Assembly (NCBI GenBank): GCA_003224635.1
Contig: QHZK01000076.1
Span: 1-19,594 of the forward strand
From: Acidobacteriota bacterium
Lineage (GTDB): Bacteria; Acidobacteriota; Terriglobia; UBA7540
DNA: 19,594 bases
Reading direction: 5' to 3'
Shown: positions 1 through 9,000 of the stretch, piece by piece
Position numbering within the stretch: position 1 is the stretch's first letter
How the letters are laid out: the number at the start of each line of letters is the position of its first letter
The notes under the pieces: model-generated
What the model saw: the letters and a program-made list of their open reading frames with translations, nothing else
Told to the model about the DNA's origin: nothing
The model's database searches: none
Program-made: the position numbers and the translations under genes

Positions 1-359
1 TAAAAAGAATCTATATTTGTATTACTTTAGTACTTATTTCGGCGATTACTCGACAAGGAGTTGGAGGCTGAAAGGCGACGGAAAAGGCCGCGGGGGCGTA
101 CACGAACGTTGATACCGCAATTGATTACTTAAACGAAGGTGCCATTACACAGGCAGTTAACACCGTGAGCGGCGCAAATCAGTCCCGAGCGGCTCTATGC
201 CAGGTGGGCTTGTTCCCCCTGCGGCACGCCCGATAATGCGCCAAAAGCTTGCGCACGAGAACGCCCCACTCAACAGGCCTGGGCCTGATTGTGATAGTCT
301 CATGGGTGCGGGCGGAAGGGGTCTTTCAGCAGCCTGTTAAATCAAATGGAGGCGAACCC
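1..359. other. upstream non-coding stretch, possible decayed gene
   Basis: No convincing gene lies here. The first 42 bases are AT-rich and unlike the rest of the window. An open frame of 54 sense codons (72-236, + strand, ending TAA) reads as a plausible peptide (KATEKAAGAYTNVDTAIDYL and on) but has no start codon with a ribosome site, so it could be the eroded tail of a lost gene or chance. The last part holds a dispersed repeat (323-342) and the ribosome binding site of the next gene. I could not pick a promoter with good -35 and -10 boxes. Confidence 0.35.
323..342 (+). repeat. dispersed short repeat, copy 1 (CAGCAGCCTGTTAAAT type)
   Basis: The bases CTTTCAGCAGCCTGTTAAAT recur in inverse orientation at 16489-16508, where the complement reads TTTTCGGCAGCCTGTTAAAT. 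The two differ by one base within the shared 19. Both copies sit in intergenic DNA just upstream of a gene start. This copy lies 17 bases before the ATG at 360 and would be in its leader transcript. Confidence 0.6.
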
Positions 360-1475
360 ATGAAAGCGACGATGCTGCGAATATGTGTCCTGGCCACCGG
401 CCTCGTCGCGGGCCTTTTGACGGCCAGCTCGCCCCCTGAAACGAAAGCCACCAACTCCTGGAATCCGAGGGGCGCCGCCGCTTACCTCGATCAAAGACAA
501 GGCTGGTGGGCGGCCTGGCCGATCGCCGCCCGCGATCACCAGACCTTCTGCGTCTCATGCCATACGGCGGTGCCTTACGCCCTTTCGCGGCCTGCCCTCC
601 GTGCGGCGCTCGCTGAAGAAGCCCCCTCGCTTAACGAACGCACACTCCTGGACAATGTCACCAAGCGCGTGCGCCTCTGGAAGGAGGTCGAACCTTTCTA
701 CAGCGACGCAAAAGACGGCGTCAATAAGACTGCCGAGTCCCGCGGCACCGAAGCCGTTCTCAATGCCCTGATACTTGCGAGCTATGATGCTCAGAACGGA
801 AGGCTCAGCGACGACACGCGCGCCGCCTTCGACAACATGTGGGCGCTCGAGCGGACGACAGGAGATGAAAAGGGCGCGTGGTCGTGGCTCAGGTTCAATA
901 ACGAGCCTTGGGAAGCGAACGACTCCGAGTATTATGGAGCCTCTCTGGCGGCGGTCGCGGCGGGCACAGCTCCCGAGAATTATCGCTCGATCCCCGAAAT
1001 CCAAAATAACTTCAGGCTGCTCCGCGGATACCTCGCCCGCCAGTACGCGAAGCAATCCCCCGTCAATCGTGTGGTTCTTCTGTGGGCTTCGGCGAAATTG
1101 CCGGGACTCCTCACGGCAGAACAGCGAGAGTCTATCTTCAACGAGGTTCTGAGCAAGCAACAGGCAGACGGAGGCTGGAGTCTGTCTTCACTCGTCGGGA
1201 CGTGGAAACGGGCCGACGGCACACCGCTGGAAATCAAGAGCGACGGGTACGCCACGGGCCTGATCGCGTTCGCGCTCGAACAGGCGGGCTTCCCCCGCGA
1301 GAACGTCCACTTGAAGCAAGGACTGTCGTGGCTGGCGCGCAGCCAGAACAAGACGGAGGGGCTATGGCCAGCCTACTCGGTGAACAGACGACGGGACCCA
1401 TCTTCGGAAACCGGGCGCTTCATGAGCGACGCGGCGACCGCTTACGCCGTGCTCGCTCTGACCCAGGCCAACTAA
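360..1475 (+). CDS. secreted alpha-toroid (terpene-cyclase/prenyltransferase-like) protein with a CxxCH haem motif
   Basis: The 371-residue product begins with a signal peptide (about residues 1-24). Residues 64-68 are CVSCH, a c-type haem attachment motif, so a covalent haem is likely if the protein is exported. The rest looks like helical repeats of the squalene-hopene-cyclase/prenyltransferase toroid fold, with QW-like elements QADGGW (268-273) and QNKTEGLW (329-336). I see no DXDD cyclase motif, so terpene cyclase activity is not supported. The start at 360 is chosen because GGAGG (348-352) precedes it at good spacing and the signal peptide begins there; the frame is open back to 249 but those residues look non-coding. 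The next gene overlaps its stop codon, so the two are probably co-transcribed. Substrate and role unknown; a periplasmic redox or binding role is inference. Confidence 0.8.
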   Translation: MKATMLRICVLATGLVAGLLTASSPPETKATNSWNPRGAAAYLDQRQGWWAAWPIAARDHQTFCVSCHTAVPYALSRPALRAALAEEAPSLNERTLLDNVTKRVRLWKEVEPFYSDAKDGVNKTAESRGTEAVLNALILASYDAQNGRLSDDTRAAFDNMWALERTTGDEKGAWSWLRFNNEPWEANDSEYYGASLAAVAAGTAPENYRSIPEIQNNFRLLRGYLARQYAKQSPVNRVVLLWASAKLPGLLTAEQRESIFNEVLSKQQADGGWSLSSLVGTWKRADGTPLEIKSDGYATGLIAFALEQAGFPRENVHLKQGLSWLARSQNKTEGLWPAYSVNRRRDPSSETGRFMSDAATAYAVLALTQAN

Positions 1476-2818
1476 TGATCCGTCTTGTAGCCTTCCTCCT
1501 CCTCGTCACATCGGTCCAAATGGCCGCGCCGCCTCCTGGTCAAAATCCGCCAGCAGCCGGACTCATCGAACTGGCGCGCCGCAACCCTGGCTCGGCGGAG
1601 TTCCGAGCGTCGCTCTCGAAGAACTTCGCCGAGTCCGACCTGAAAGCCGGCAAGGCAGTCGCGGGGTATGGCCCTGATTTTCTGTGGGCGATTGAGAGCG
1701 CCACACGTCCTGAGTTGTTGGTTGACGCCGCCGCTGGCCCGGCCATGTCGCAAATCCCCGCGACCGACTTGTGGTTCGCTCTGGGGCAAATGAAAACCGG
1801 GACCTCTCACTCATTTTTCTATACCGTGCAAGGCGCGCGAATCGGCGGTCGGACGGACGTGCCCGCTTACGGGCCGGACTCTTATCCCCAGGCGGGTGTG
1901 CCCCAGGGAAAGCTGTCGGAGAAATTGCTGCACACCAGCAAGATTTACGACGGAATGCAGAGCGAATACTGGATTTACGTTCCGGCCCAATACGACTCAC
2001 GGGTTGCGGCCGCTCTGATGGTCTTCCAGGACGGCGCGTCCTACATCAAACGTGATTCGGATGGGATTCGCGTGCTGGATGTCCTCGACAACCTGATTTA
2101 CCAAAAGAAAATCCCCATGATGATCGGAGTGTTTATCTCGCCCGGCGACATCAGCGGCGCGCCCAACGGCAAAACCTACGAGTTTGTAAAGGCGTTCTCC
2201 GCGTCCACCGGGAGGACCTTGAAAGATTCGATGCGGAGCGTGGAATACGATACGGTCTCGGATCGCTACGCCCGCTTCCTGCGGGACGAAATCATTGCCG
2301 AGGTGCGGTCGAAATACAACATTCGGCGCGACGCCTACAGCCGTGCCATCACCGGTCTTTCGTCGGGAGGAATCTGCGCCTTCAATGTCGCCTGGCAACA
2401 GCCGGACCAGTTCAGCCGCGTGCTGTCATGGATCGGCAGCTTCGCCAGCATCCAGTGGCAACCGGGTGTGGTCGACGGCGGGAACGTCTATCCGAACAAG
2501 GTGCGCAAGGAGCCGAAGCGGAACATCAGAGTGTGGCTGCAGGACGGGTCGGAGGACTTGGAGAACCAGCACGGAAGCTGGCCTTTACAGAATATCCAGT
2601 TGGCCAATTCGCTCAAGCTGCGGGATTATGACTTTCACTTCAGCTTCGGTCACGGCACGCACAACCCTGCGCACGGCAGCGCGGAGTTCCCCGAGGAGCT
2701 CGCCTGGTTATGGCGCGATTACGATCCGTCCGAAACCCAACAAAACTACGAGATGGACCCGGCCGAGAAAGCGAAAGCGCTCTTTCGCGTGACCGTCTAC
2801 AATCGCGATACGGAATAG
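1475..2818 (+). CDS. secreted alpha/beta-hydrolase esterase, enterochelin-esterase (Fes/esterase D) type
   Basis: The 447-residue product starts at the ATG whose A is the last base of the previous gene's TAA (TAATG), which suggests translational coupling. Residues 1-18 form a signal peptide. The region from about 145 to 420 fits a putative-esterase alpha/beta-hydrolase: LMVFQDGASY near 181-190, nucleophile elbow GLSSG at 294-298 (Ser296), acid candidate Asp357 or Asp361 in LQDGSEDLEN, and His396 in GHGTHNPAHG. Such enzymes hydrolyse ester bonds of siderophores, sugars or acyl compounds; the substrate cannot be told. The N-terminal 120 residues are an accessory domain, as in Fes-like enzymes. 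The open frame extends upstream to 1082 inside the preceding gene, but that extension is a shadow. It converges on the DUF3443 gene with 55 bases between stops and no clear terminator. Confidence 0.85.
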   Translation: MIRLVAFLLLVTSVQMAAPPPGQNPPAAGLIELARRNPGSAEFRASLSKNFAESDLKAGKAVAGYGPDFLWAIESATRPELLVDAAAGPAMSQIPATDLWFALGQMKTGTSHSFFYTVQGARIGGRTDVPAYGPDSYPQAGVPQGKLSEKLLHTSKIYDGMQSEYWIYVPAQYDSRVAAALMVFQDGASYIKRDSDGIRVLDVLDNLIYQKKIPMMIGVFISPGDISGAPNGKTYEFVKAFSASTGRTLKDSMRSVEYDTVSDRYARFLRDEIIAEVRSKYNIRRDAYSRAITGLSSGGICAFNVAWQQPDQFSRVLSWIGSFASIQWQPGVVDGGNVYPNKVRKEPKRNIRVWLQDGSEDLENQHGSWPLQNIQLANSLKLRDYDFHFSFGHGTHNPAHGSAEFPEELAWLWRDYDPSETQQNYEMDPAEKAKALFRVTVYNRDTE

Positions 2819-2873
2819 GTCGCCTCATTACCTGGAGTGAACGGCCTGGGACGCAAGTCTCGACAACGTCGCT

Positions 2874-4109
2874 CTAATACGCCCAGTATGGACCGGTCAC
2901 CCCGGTCGGGGAGAGCTGGCCCTCGATTCCAACGAACACCTTCCGGCCATAGAAGAACGGTAATCCCCAGTCAACGGTTTGGGGGTTGTCGCCTCCCAGG
3001 TCATCGAACGCCGCGTTGCGGCCGCCGTTAGCTGCAAACAGAGCATCGGCGTTGGCAATGCTGAAGGAGACATCCGCCTTGACGCCGTTCAGGCCGGTGT
3101 TGGTGGCGGTAAAATCCACGGGCGAAGCGGGACAGTAGAAGCCCGCAAAGTCCGAACAGTCGGTGATGCCGAGTGTGGAGGCATCCAGAATATACAGGCC
3201 ATTCGAGCCGCTGTCGATATAGCTCTGGCTATAGGCGATGCCGTGGTAAGTGGTTTGGAAATTTCCGGCGTTGTCTGTGGTGTAGACCTGAGCGCTGCCC
3301 AGGGCGTTGTCGGATTGGGTCCCGATGCCGAAGATAAGCGACCCCGAGACGGAGGCCACTCCGTCGGCGGGAACGGACGGCAGCGAAATCACCACGCCGT
3401 TATTGTCCTGCGGAAAGAACCAGACTGGGTTCTGAAGCTGACTCCCCAGGGGCACTGTCGAAACCCGGCAGACGGAGTTGGGACAGAGATAGTATACGTC
3501 CGGGACTTGCGGCGAAGCGGACGTGCATGCGAAGCCGCAATCCTGCTGGAAGACGCCGAGACCCAAAATGCCATTGGCGCCGAGCGCCGCGACCGTGTTG
3601 ACGTCGGCCGCGCCGGCGCCGCTAATGCAATTGGAGGGCACCGGAAACTTCGGAGAGGCGCTGATAATCTGAATGGGAACCGACGTAGCCTTTTCCCCTG
3701 CCATCTGAACGTCGGCGGACACCACCGGCCCCCAAACGTACGAGGTATCCGCAAAGCTGACGCACTCTTCGAGCGCGTTGCGGCTCGTATCCGCAATGGC
3801 GGGCAGCGAGAGGCTGATTTGCGAAGACAGGACGCGAAGCCCTTCCGAACCGGTATCCACCTCCACGTTTTCGATGGTTTGGCAACTCGACGAGCCAGGC
3901 ACACAGACGGTTACAGCCACAAAAGCCTCGTTCGTAGAGTTGTTCGCAGGACCCAAGTTCACTTGAAGGGCCTGCGTGTTGTCCACGGGCGTGCTGCCGC
4001 CACCGGGGTTGCTTCCTCCGCTGCCGCCGCAACCGATCAGAACCAACAGCCCTGCCGAAAACACAAGGAAGGGGCCAAACTTTGCCGCCGAACTGTGGCC
4101 CAGGCTCAT
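2874..4109 (-). CDS. DUF3443 lipoprotein with pepsin-like DTGS/DSGS motifs
   Basis: The 411-residue product has a lipoprotein signal (hydrophobic stretch to LLVLIGC, lipidated Cys27) and a Gly/Ser/Pro linker, so it is probably anchored in an envelope membrane. I recognise it as DUF3443 from the overall sequence and from its DUF2844 partner. It shows EVDTGSEGL with Asp85, GILGLG at 180-185, GSLIFGI near 256-262, YIDSGSNGLY with Asp299, and WGLPFFYGRKVFVGI near 381-395. That order matches the two catalytic loops, the post-flap segment and the late conserved strand of pepsin-family aspartic peptidases. Many Cys pairs suggest disulfides. The start at 4109 is chosen for the lipobox, GGAGG upstream, and the ATGA overlap with the DUF2844 stop; upstream in-frame residues are a shadow of that gene. 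Peptidase activity is inference. Confidence 0.85.
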   Translation of the reverse strand: MSLGHSSAAKFGPFLVFSAGLLVLIGCGGSGGSNPGGGSTPVDNTQALQVNLGPANNSTNEAFVAVTVCVPGSSSCQTIENVEVDTGSEGLRVLSSQISLSLPAIADTSRNALEECVSFADTSYVWGPVVSADVQMAGEKATSVPIQIISASPKFPVPSNCISGAGAADVNTVAALGANGILGLGVFQQDCGFACTSASPQVPDVYYLCPNSVCRVSTVPLGSQLQNPVWFFPQDNNGVVISLPSVPADGVASVSGSLIFGIGTQSDNALGSAQVYTTDNAGNFQTTYHGIAYSQSYIDSGSNGLYILDASTLGITDCSDFAGFYCPASPVDFTATNTGLNGVKADVSFSIANADALFAANGGRNAAFDDLGGDNPQTVDWGLPFFYGRKVFVGIEGQLSPTGVTGPYWAY

Positions 4110-4549
4110 CGCACAACCTCCGCTGAGATGTTGTCGGGCAAAAGATCCGGTACCCAGGCTCGCCCGTGGAAGGCGCGCATGTGTCCGCCGCTTTCCAGTA
4201 CGAGATGGTCCGTCCGCACCACCAGCGGACCTCGCCGCCGCGTCCGGGACCGCGAGGATTGCTGGAATTGTGCGAAGTAAGATCCCAGCAACTGCTGCAG
4301 ATTGGGCATGGTCGGGCCCTGCCACGAGATCGCAAAAACCAGGCCGGCCGGCGAGACATATTCGTTGACCACCGCGCCGTCCTTAGTGGTGATTTGCTGG
4401 AGCGAATAGCCGTCACGGGCAATGGCCCGAATTTCTCCACGCAGGTACTGCCGGTCTGAACTTACCGACCCCTCATGCTCGCCCAGAACCGCCCACGCCG
4501 GTGTGTTTCCAAGAATGAAACCTACCAAAACCGCCAGAATGGTTTTCAT
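4106..4549 (-). CDS. DUF2844 secreted protein
   Basis: The 147-residue product has a clear signal peptide (MKTILAVLVGFILGNTPAWA, cleavage after about residue 20). The mature part (VLGEHEGSV, then a YSLQQITTKDGAVVNEYVSPAGLVF-like core) fits DUF2844, a small family of unknown function commonly found beside DUF3443, as here. GAGGGG stands a few bases before the ATG on the minus strand. Its TGA overlaps the ATG of the DUF3443 gene, so the two are translated as a coupled pair. A joint envelope role, for example with DUF2844 as partner or inhibitor of the peptidase-like lipoprotein, is conjecture from the pairing. No catalytic motif is visible. Confidence 0.82.
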   Translation of the reverse strand: MKTILAVLVGFILGNTPAWAVLGEHEGSVSSDRQYLRGEIRAIARDGYSLQQITTKDGAVVNEYVSPAGLVFAISWQGPTMPNLQQLLGSYFAQFQQSSRSRTRRRGPLVVRTDHLVLESGGHMRAFHGRAWVPDLLPDNISAEVVR

Positions 4550-4988
4550 AACCCCTCACGTGTCGGCCAGTCGTCAAAGGTCGCCGCACCCTCCGCTTTC
4601 TCGAAATCTTTAGACGGTGTTCTCGCCGCGCAGGTTTCCCGAACTTGTCAAGCATTGGCTTTGCTGACGCCGGTCTTAACGCGCGGTCCGGAACCCGCTT
4701 CCGCGAGGCAACCCCGCGCCGGAAAGAAGCGTCTGTATTGTTCTGACGATCGCCCATGAGAAACACGGCTCGGGTTTCTTCCTGCGCCTGTCAAATCGGG
4801 TTAGCCATGTAGGTGCTTGACTATGGCCCTTCCCGCCAGCAATAATGCCAGGCCCGTCGCGTCGGGGATGTTTTGGGAAGAGACAAGTGCGCCCTAGTCT
4901 CGAGTCTAGTCGGCAAACGAAATAACGCGAGTTTGGCGCCGCCAGGTTCAGACCACAGCGGATTCAGGTCGGCAAGGAGAAAACGGGA
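4550..4988. other. divergent intergenic region
   Basis: This 439-base spacer separates the leftward DUF2844/DUF3443 pair from the rightward 4989 gene. It holds the promoter candidate described separately and the ribosome site AAGGAG (4973-4978). I find no convincing promoter for the leftward operon: TGTCAA motifs on the plus strand at 4646 and 4789 lack a matching -10. No convincing gene is present; open frames here lack ribosome sites and recognisable protein sequence. A short 7-base periodicity (AGTCTCG AGTCTAG) occurs near 4897-4910. Confidence 0.5.
4817..4846 (+). promoter_or_regulatory. sigma70-type promoter candidate for the 4989 gene
   Basis: TTGACT (4817-4822) and AATAAT (4841-4846) each match the -35 and -10 consensus at five of six bases and are 18 bases apart. 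They stand out in otherwise GC-rich DNA. The transcript would have a leader of about 135 bases before the GTG at 4989 and could continue into the SBBP gene at 6074. Confidence 0.5.
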
Positions 4989-6002
4989 GTGAAGCCAATG
5001 CAGGCGGGCCTGCTCGCCTTATTGTTGATGCCGAGGCTGGGCCTCGCCCAGACCGACTCTCCGCCGCCCGCGCCATTTTCGTACAACCCTGCATCGGCAG
5101 CCGCCCACGCCATCGGGGCGCCTTTCCGGGCCCTGTGGAAATTGGGCGGTCACGTGCCGACCGGAACCGCTCCCGATGAGACTGAGGCGACCGGCGTCAT
5201 CGCCTTCGAGCAGGTCCAGGGAGCTTCCACGCGTTTGGGCATTGTGGCCATCCTCGACACGGACGCGGGTTATGCTTTCACGCCCCACGTCAGCGCCGAT
5301 ATCGGTCTTCCCGTCGTCTTCGTCCGAAGCCCTTTCTCCCTGGTGACCAATCACGACTGGAGATATACGACATGGATTTTAGGCGACCCCTACCTGGACA
5401 TTCGCTACACCGCGCGCAGTTCGGGAACTAGCTTCACGTCCATTCTGACCGGCACGGCGCCGGCGTCGAGCGCCCAGAAAGTCTTCGGTACGGGCCGCTT
5501 CGGGGGGGACTGGTTCAACCATATCGAGCACGATTTCAAGGGGGTGACCCCATTCCTCAACGCTGGCGCGGCAAGCGGGACCGTGAACCGCTTTATTCTG
5601 CCACGGCCCTACAGCCTCGCCCGGCCCTATCAAACTTTGGGCTTCATTTCCGACTTCGAAGGTGGAGCCAGTTTCAAGATCGCGCGCGGGTTCAACATCG
5701 GCGGCTCCATGTATGCGCTCGTGCCGGCTGGACCGCAAAAGGTATTCAGCCGGCTCGTCGCTCCAGACTCCACCATAGCCAGCGACGGAAACCACCATCG
5801 ATTCTTCGACAGCGCGTTCGAGACAGTAGGCTCTTCTGAAATAGATCGTGACAACGGCTATTCTGGATGGATCGAGCTCGCCCATGCGCGACACGTTAAC
5901 CTGCAGATAGGCTACACGCGGAGCGTTCACTACGCTTTCGACTCAGTCACCGTGATGCTGAATTTCGATGCGGGCTTTTTGTTCAAGACTCCAAGTCAGT
6001 AG
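4989..6002 (+). CDS. secreted hypothetical protein, probable outer-membrane beta-barrel
   Basis: The 337-residue product begins at GTG 4989; AAGGAG at 4973-4978 is spaced well for this start and too far from the in-frame ATG at 4998. A signal peptide (LLALLLMPRLGLA, cleavage about residue 20) leads to a Pro-rich segment and then alternating polar and hydrophobic strands with many aromatic residues: RLGIVAILDTDAGYAFTPHVSADIG, TPFLNAGAASGTVNRFILPRPYS, HVNLQIGYTRSVHYAFDSVTVMLNF. This pattern and the strand-rich C-terminus suggest a beta-barrel in the outer membrane. I do not recognise a named family, and no catalytic motif is seen. It stands alone between a divergent promoter and a palindromic element in front of the SBBP gene. 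Confidence 0.7.
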   Translation: MKPMQAGLLALLLMPRLGLAQTDSPPPAPFSYNPASAAAHAIGAPFRALWKLGGHVPTGTAPDETEATGVIAFEQVQGASTRLGIVAILDTDAGYAFTPHVSADIGLPVVFVRSPFSLVTNHDWRYTTWILGDPYLDIRYTARSSGTSFTSILTGTAPASSAQKVFGTGRFGGDWFNHIEHDFKGVTPFLNAGAASGTVNRFILPRPYSLARPYQTLGFISDFEGGASFKIARGFNIGGSMYALVPAGPQKVFSRLVAPDSTIASDGNHHRFFDSAFETVGSSEIDRDNGYSGWIELAHARHVNLQIGYTRSVHYAFDSVTVMLNFDAGFLFKTPSQ

Positions 6003-6014
6003 AGGGTGAATTCC

Positions 6015-6066
6015 CTGTAGCGGCGCGCTATGAGCGCCGTCCGGCGGTCACCGATCGCCACTACAG
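6015..6066. repeat. cloverleaf-like palindromic element touching the next gene's ribosome site
   Basis: The outer arms CTGTAG (6015-6020) and CTACAG (6061-6066) are complementary. Between them are two hairpins: one from CGGCGC...GCGCCG near 6021-6039, and GGCGGTC-ACC-GATCGCC near 6043-6059 (one G-T pair). Together they form a three-way junction. Palindromes opening with CTGTAG are, from memory, common in Acidobacteriota intergenic DNA. The right arm runs into AGAGG (6065-6069), the only ribosome-site candidate for the TTG at 6074, so folding could mask it. Confidence 0.6.
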
Positions 6067-6073
6067 AGGCAAA

Positions 6074-9000
6074 TTGGCCACACCGAGCGAAAAAGCCGGC
6101 CTGCTGCTGTCAGCCTTGTTAGTCGGCCTCGTTAACCTCAGCAGTCAAGGATTGGACACCGCGGCGGGCGGCACAACGTCAGTGTCCGGCGTCATCGGCT
6201 CGTTCGAGAGGTCGCCGGCTCGGTACGATCTGTACCAAAGGCTGCCGCTGACCTTCGAGCGCAACGCAGGCCAGACCGACGGCCGCGTGAAGTTCATGGC
6301 TCGCGGGCCCGGCTACACGCTGTTCTTGACCGGGAATGAGGCCGTGCTGGCGCTGCGGAAGTCAGAAGCCAGGAGTCAGAAGTCAGGAGCCAAAAGCCCG
6401 GAGCCCGAAACTGGAAACTCGAAATTCGAAACTCGAAACTCGGGTCAGCTTTCGCTATTGCCGGCTCCCGATTCGCCATTCGCGAGTTCCGATCCCCCAG
6501 CCCCCAGCCCCGAGTCCCGAGCCCCGGCAGTCTTGCGCATGAAGCTGGTGGGTGCGAATTTGTCGACGCGGGTTGTGGGCCTGGACCAACGGCCCGGCCA
6601 ATCGAACTACTTCGTGGGGAACGATCCCCAAAAGTGGCGCACCGACGTGCTGACGTATGCCAAAGTGAAGTACCAGGGAGTCTATCCCGGCATCGACGCC
6701 GTCTATTACGGTAACCAGGGGCAACTCGAATACGACTTTGTAGTTGCCCCGGGCGCCAATCTGAAGGCGATCGCGCTCAAAATCGAAGCTGGAAAATCGA
6801 AAATCGAAAATCGAAAATCCAAACTGGAGACTGGCCAATCCGAAATCCAAAATCAAAAATCAAAAATCCGCGTGGACGCGAACGGCGAGCTGGTGCTGGG
6901 AACAGGAGGGGGTGAGGTCCGTTTGCGGCGGCCGCTCGCTTACCAGACGAGCGGGGATAGCAAACGATGGGTTCAAGCCCGATACGCGCTTCGAGGCGAG
7001 AACCGTATCGGTTTCGAGGTGGGGCGGTATGATCGCCGAAGCCAACTAGTCATTGACCCGGTCCTGAGCTACGCGACGTACTTGGGCGGGACGGGGGGCG
7101 ACGTGGCCTATGGCATCGCCGTCGATAGTTCCGGCGCTGCTTACGTCACGGGATCAACCGCTTCCTCCAACTTCCCTGTTGCGTCGGCTGAACAGACAGC
7201 GTATGCCGGAGGCGGCGACGTTTTTGTGACCAAGTTCAATCCTACAGGCTCGGCGCCGGTCTACTCCACTTATCTCGGAGGCAGCGCATCGGACGTTGGG
7301 AGCGGGATTGTTGTGGATTCTTCGGGGGCCGCCTACGTGGTCGGGACCACCTCTTCGACAAACTTTCCTACAACCGCCAATGCCTATCAGTCTGCTTACG
7401 CCGGTAACGGCGATGCATTCATCGCTAAGCTGAGTCCGACTGGTTCGGCGCTTGTCTACTCTTCTTATCTCGGGGGTACGGGCGCCGACTTTGGCCAGGC
7501 AATCGCCCTGGACTCCTCAGGGAATGCCTACGTGGCAGGTTCGACCGAATCCACTGACTTTCCCACGGTGAATCCGCTTCAGGTCGGGAAAGTCGGCTCC
7601 TCGGACGCGTTCGTGACCAAAATCAATCCGTCGGGTACGGGGCTTGTTTATTCGACTTATCTCGGCGGATCAGGCGCGGATTCCGCACGGGCTGTCGCCG
7701 TGGACGGCTCCGGCAATCTGTATCTGGCCGGGTACACTCTTTCAACTGACTTTCCCACCCAGAACCCGCTACAGAGCTCCAACCGGGGAGGGTCTGACGT
7801 ATTTGTCGCCGAGTTGAATGCCGCAGGCTCAGGCCTCGTGTATTCCACGTATCTCGGCGGGAGCAGACAAGACAGGGCCTTCGGTCTCGCCTTGGACGCC
7901 TCGGGAAGTGTCTACGTCGCTGGCGACACTCAATCGACGGACTTCCCTGTTACCTCAAACGCCCTTCAGGCCAGCAACCACGGCCAAGGAGACGCCTTCG
8001 TCTCGAAACTGGCCCTCGGCGGCTCTGCCTTGGTGTATTCCACGTTTCTGGGCGGAAGCGGTCCGGACCAAGCGGCCGCTGTCGCACTGGACTCCTTGGG
8101 AGACGCTTACGTCACCGGTCTCACCCAGTCGAGTGATTTCCTCACTGCCGACCCGCTTCAAAGGATCCTCGGGATAGCGGGCGCTGGGTCCTGCGGCATG
8201 AATCTCTGCCCCGATGTGTTCCTGAGCAAGCTGGGTCCCTCCGGGGCCGTGGTGTATTCAACCTATCTGGGGGGCAGCGGCGCTGACTCGGGTCAAGCCG
8301 TCGCACTTGACTCCTCTGGAGCAGTCTATGTAGCCGGCAGTACAGCTTCACAAAACTTCCCTGCAATTGCGGGCGCCCCGCAAGGGAGCTACGCGGGTAG
8401 CGCCTCGAGTAATGCCTTTGTGGCGAAGGTCAACGGCCTTGACGCTCCCGGTATGGCTCTGACTCCGCAGCAAGTGAACTTCGGGAACCAAGCCCTCAAT
8501 AGCGGGAGCGATCCACGCACGGTCGCACTCACGAACGCCGGCAGCGCGCCTCTGGACATCACCAGCATTGTGGCAGGCGGCGATTTCGCCCAGACCAACA
8601 ACTGTGGCGCCGCGGTTCCCGCAGGCGGCGGCACATGCGCGATCCAGATCACGTTTACGCCAACTACGCCGGGTAACAAGACGGACCAGATCAGCATCGC
8701 AGACAATGCCAACGGGAGTCCACACGTTATCACCGTAACAGGGAACGGCGTGAACCCGGCGGGCTCGCTGACGCCCTCACCCTCGAGCCTGAGTTTTCCG
8801 GCTGAGAGCGTCAACGTGACAAGTCCGGCTCAGCCGGTGCGGCTGACCAACAACGGACAGGTGGCCGTGACCCTCACGGCCATCAGCGCAACTGGCGACT
8901 TTTCCGAAACCAACACCTGTGGAGCGCTGCCCAGCGCCCTTAACAAGGGGGATAGCTGCACGGTCAACGTTACCTTCACGCCGACCGCCAGCGGCAGCCG

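Noticed and set aside
72..236. Open frame reading KATEKAAGAYTNVDTAIDYL and on as a real small gene
   Set aside because: No start codon with a ribosome site in frame and no family recognised; mentioned only as possible remnant.
249..359. Longer N-terminus of the CxxCH toroid protein starting at 249
   Set aside because: The ATG at 360 has GGAGG at the right distance and begins a signal peptide; the upstream 37 codons look non-coding and contain a dispersed repeat.
1082..1474. 131-residue N-terminal extension of the esterase
   Set aside because: It lies in another frame of the preceding gene, is rich in Arg/Gly as shadow frames are, and would bury the signal peptide that begins at 1475.
2979..4280. 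Long plus-strand open frame of 433 codons opposite the DUF3443 gene
   Set aside because: It is antisense to a well-supported gene, has no ribosome site and no recognisable protein sequence; high GC explains the open frame.
6359..6869. Heptamer arrays as a CRISPR or iteron origin
   Set aside because: Units are 7 bases, contiguous and without spacers, and lie within a coding frame; no cas or replication gene is near.
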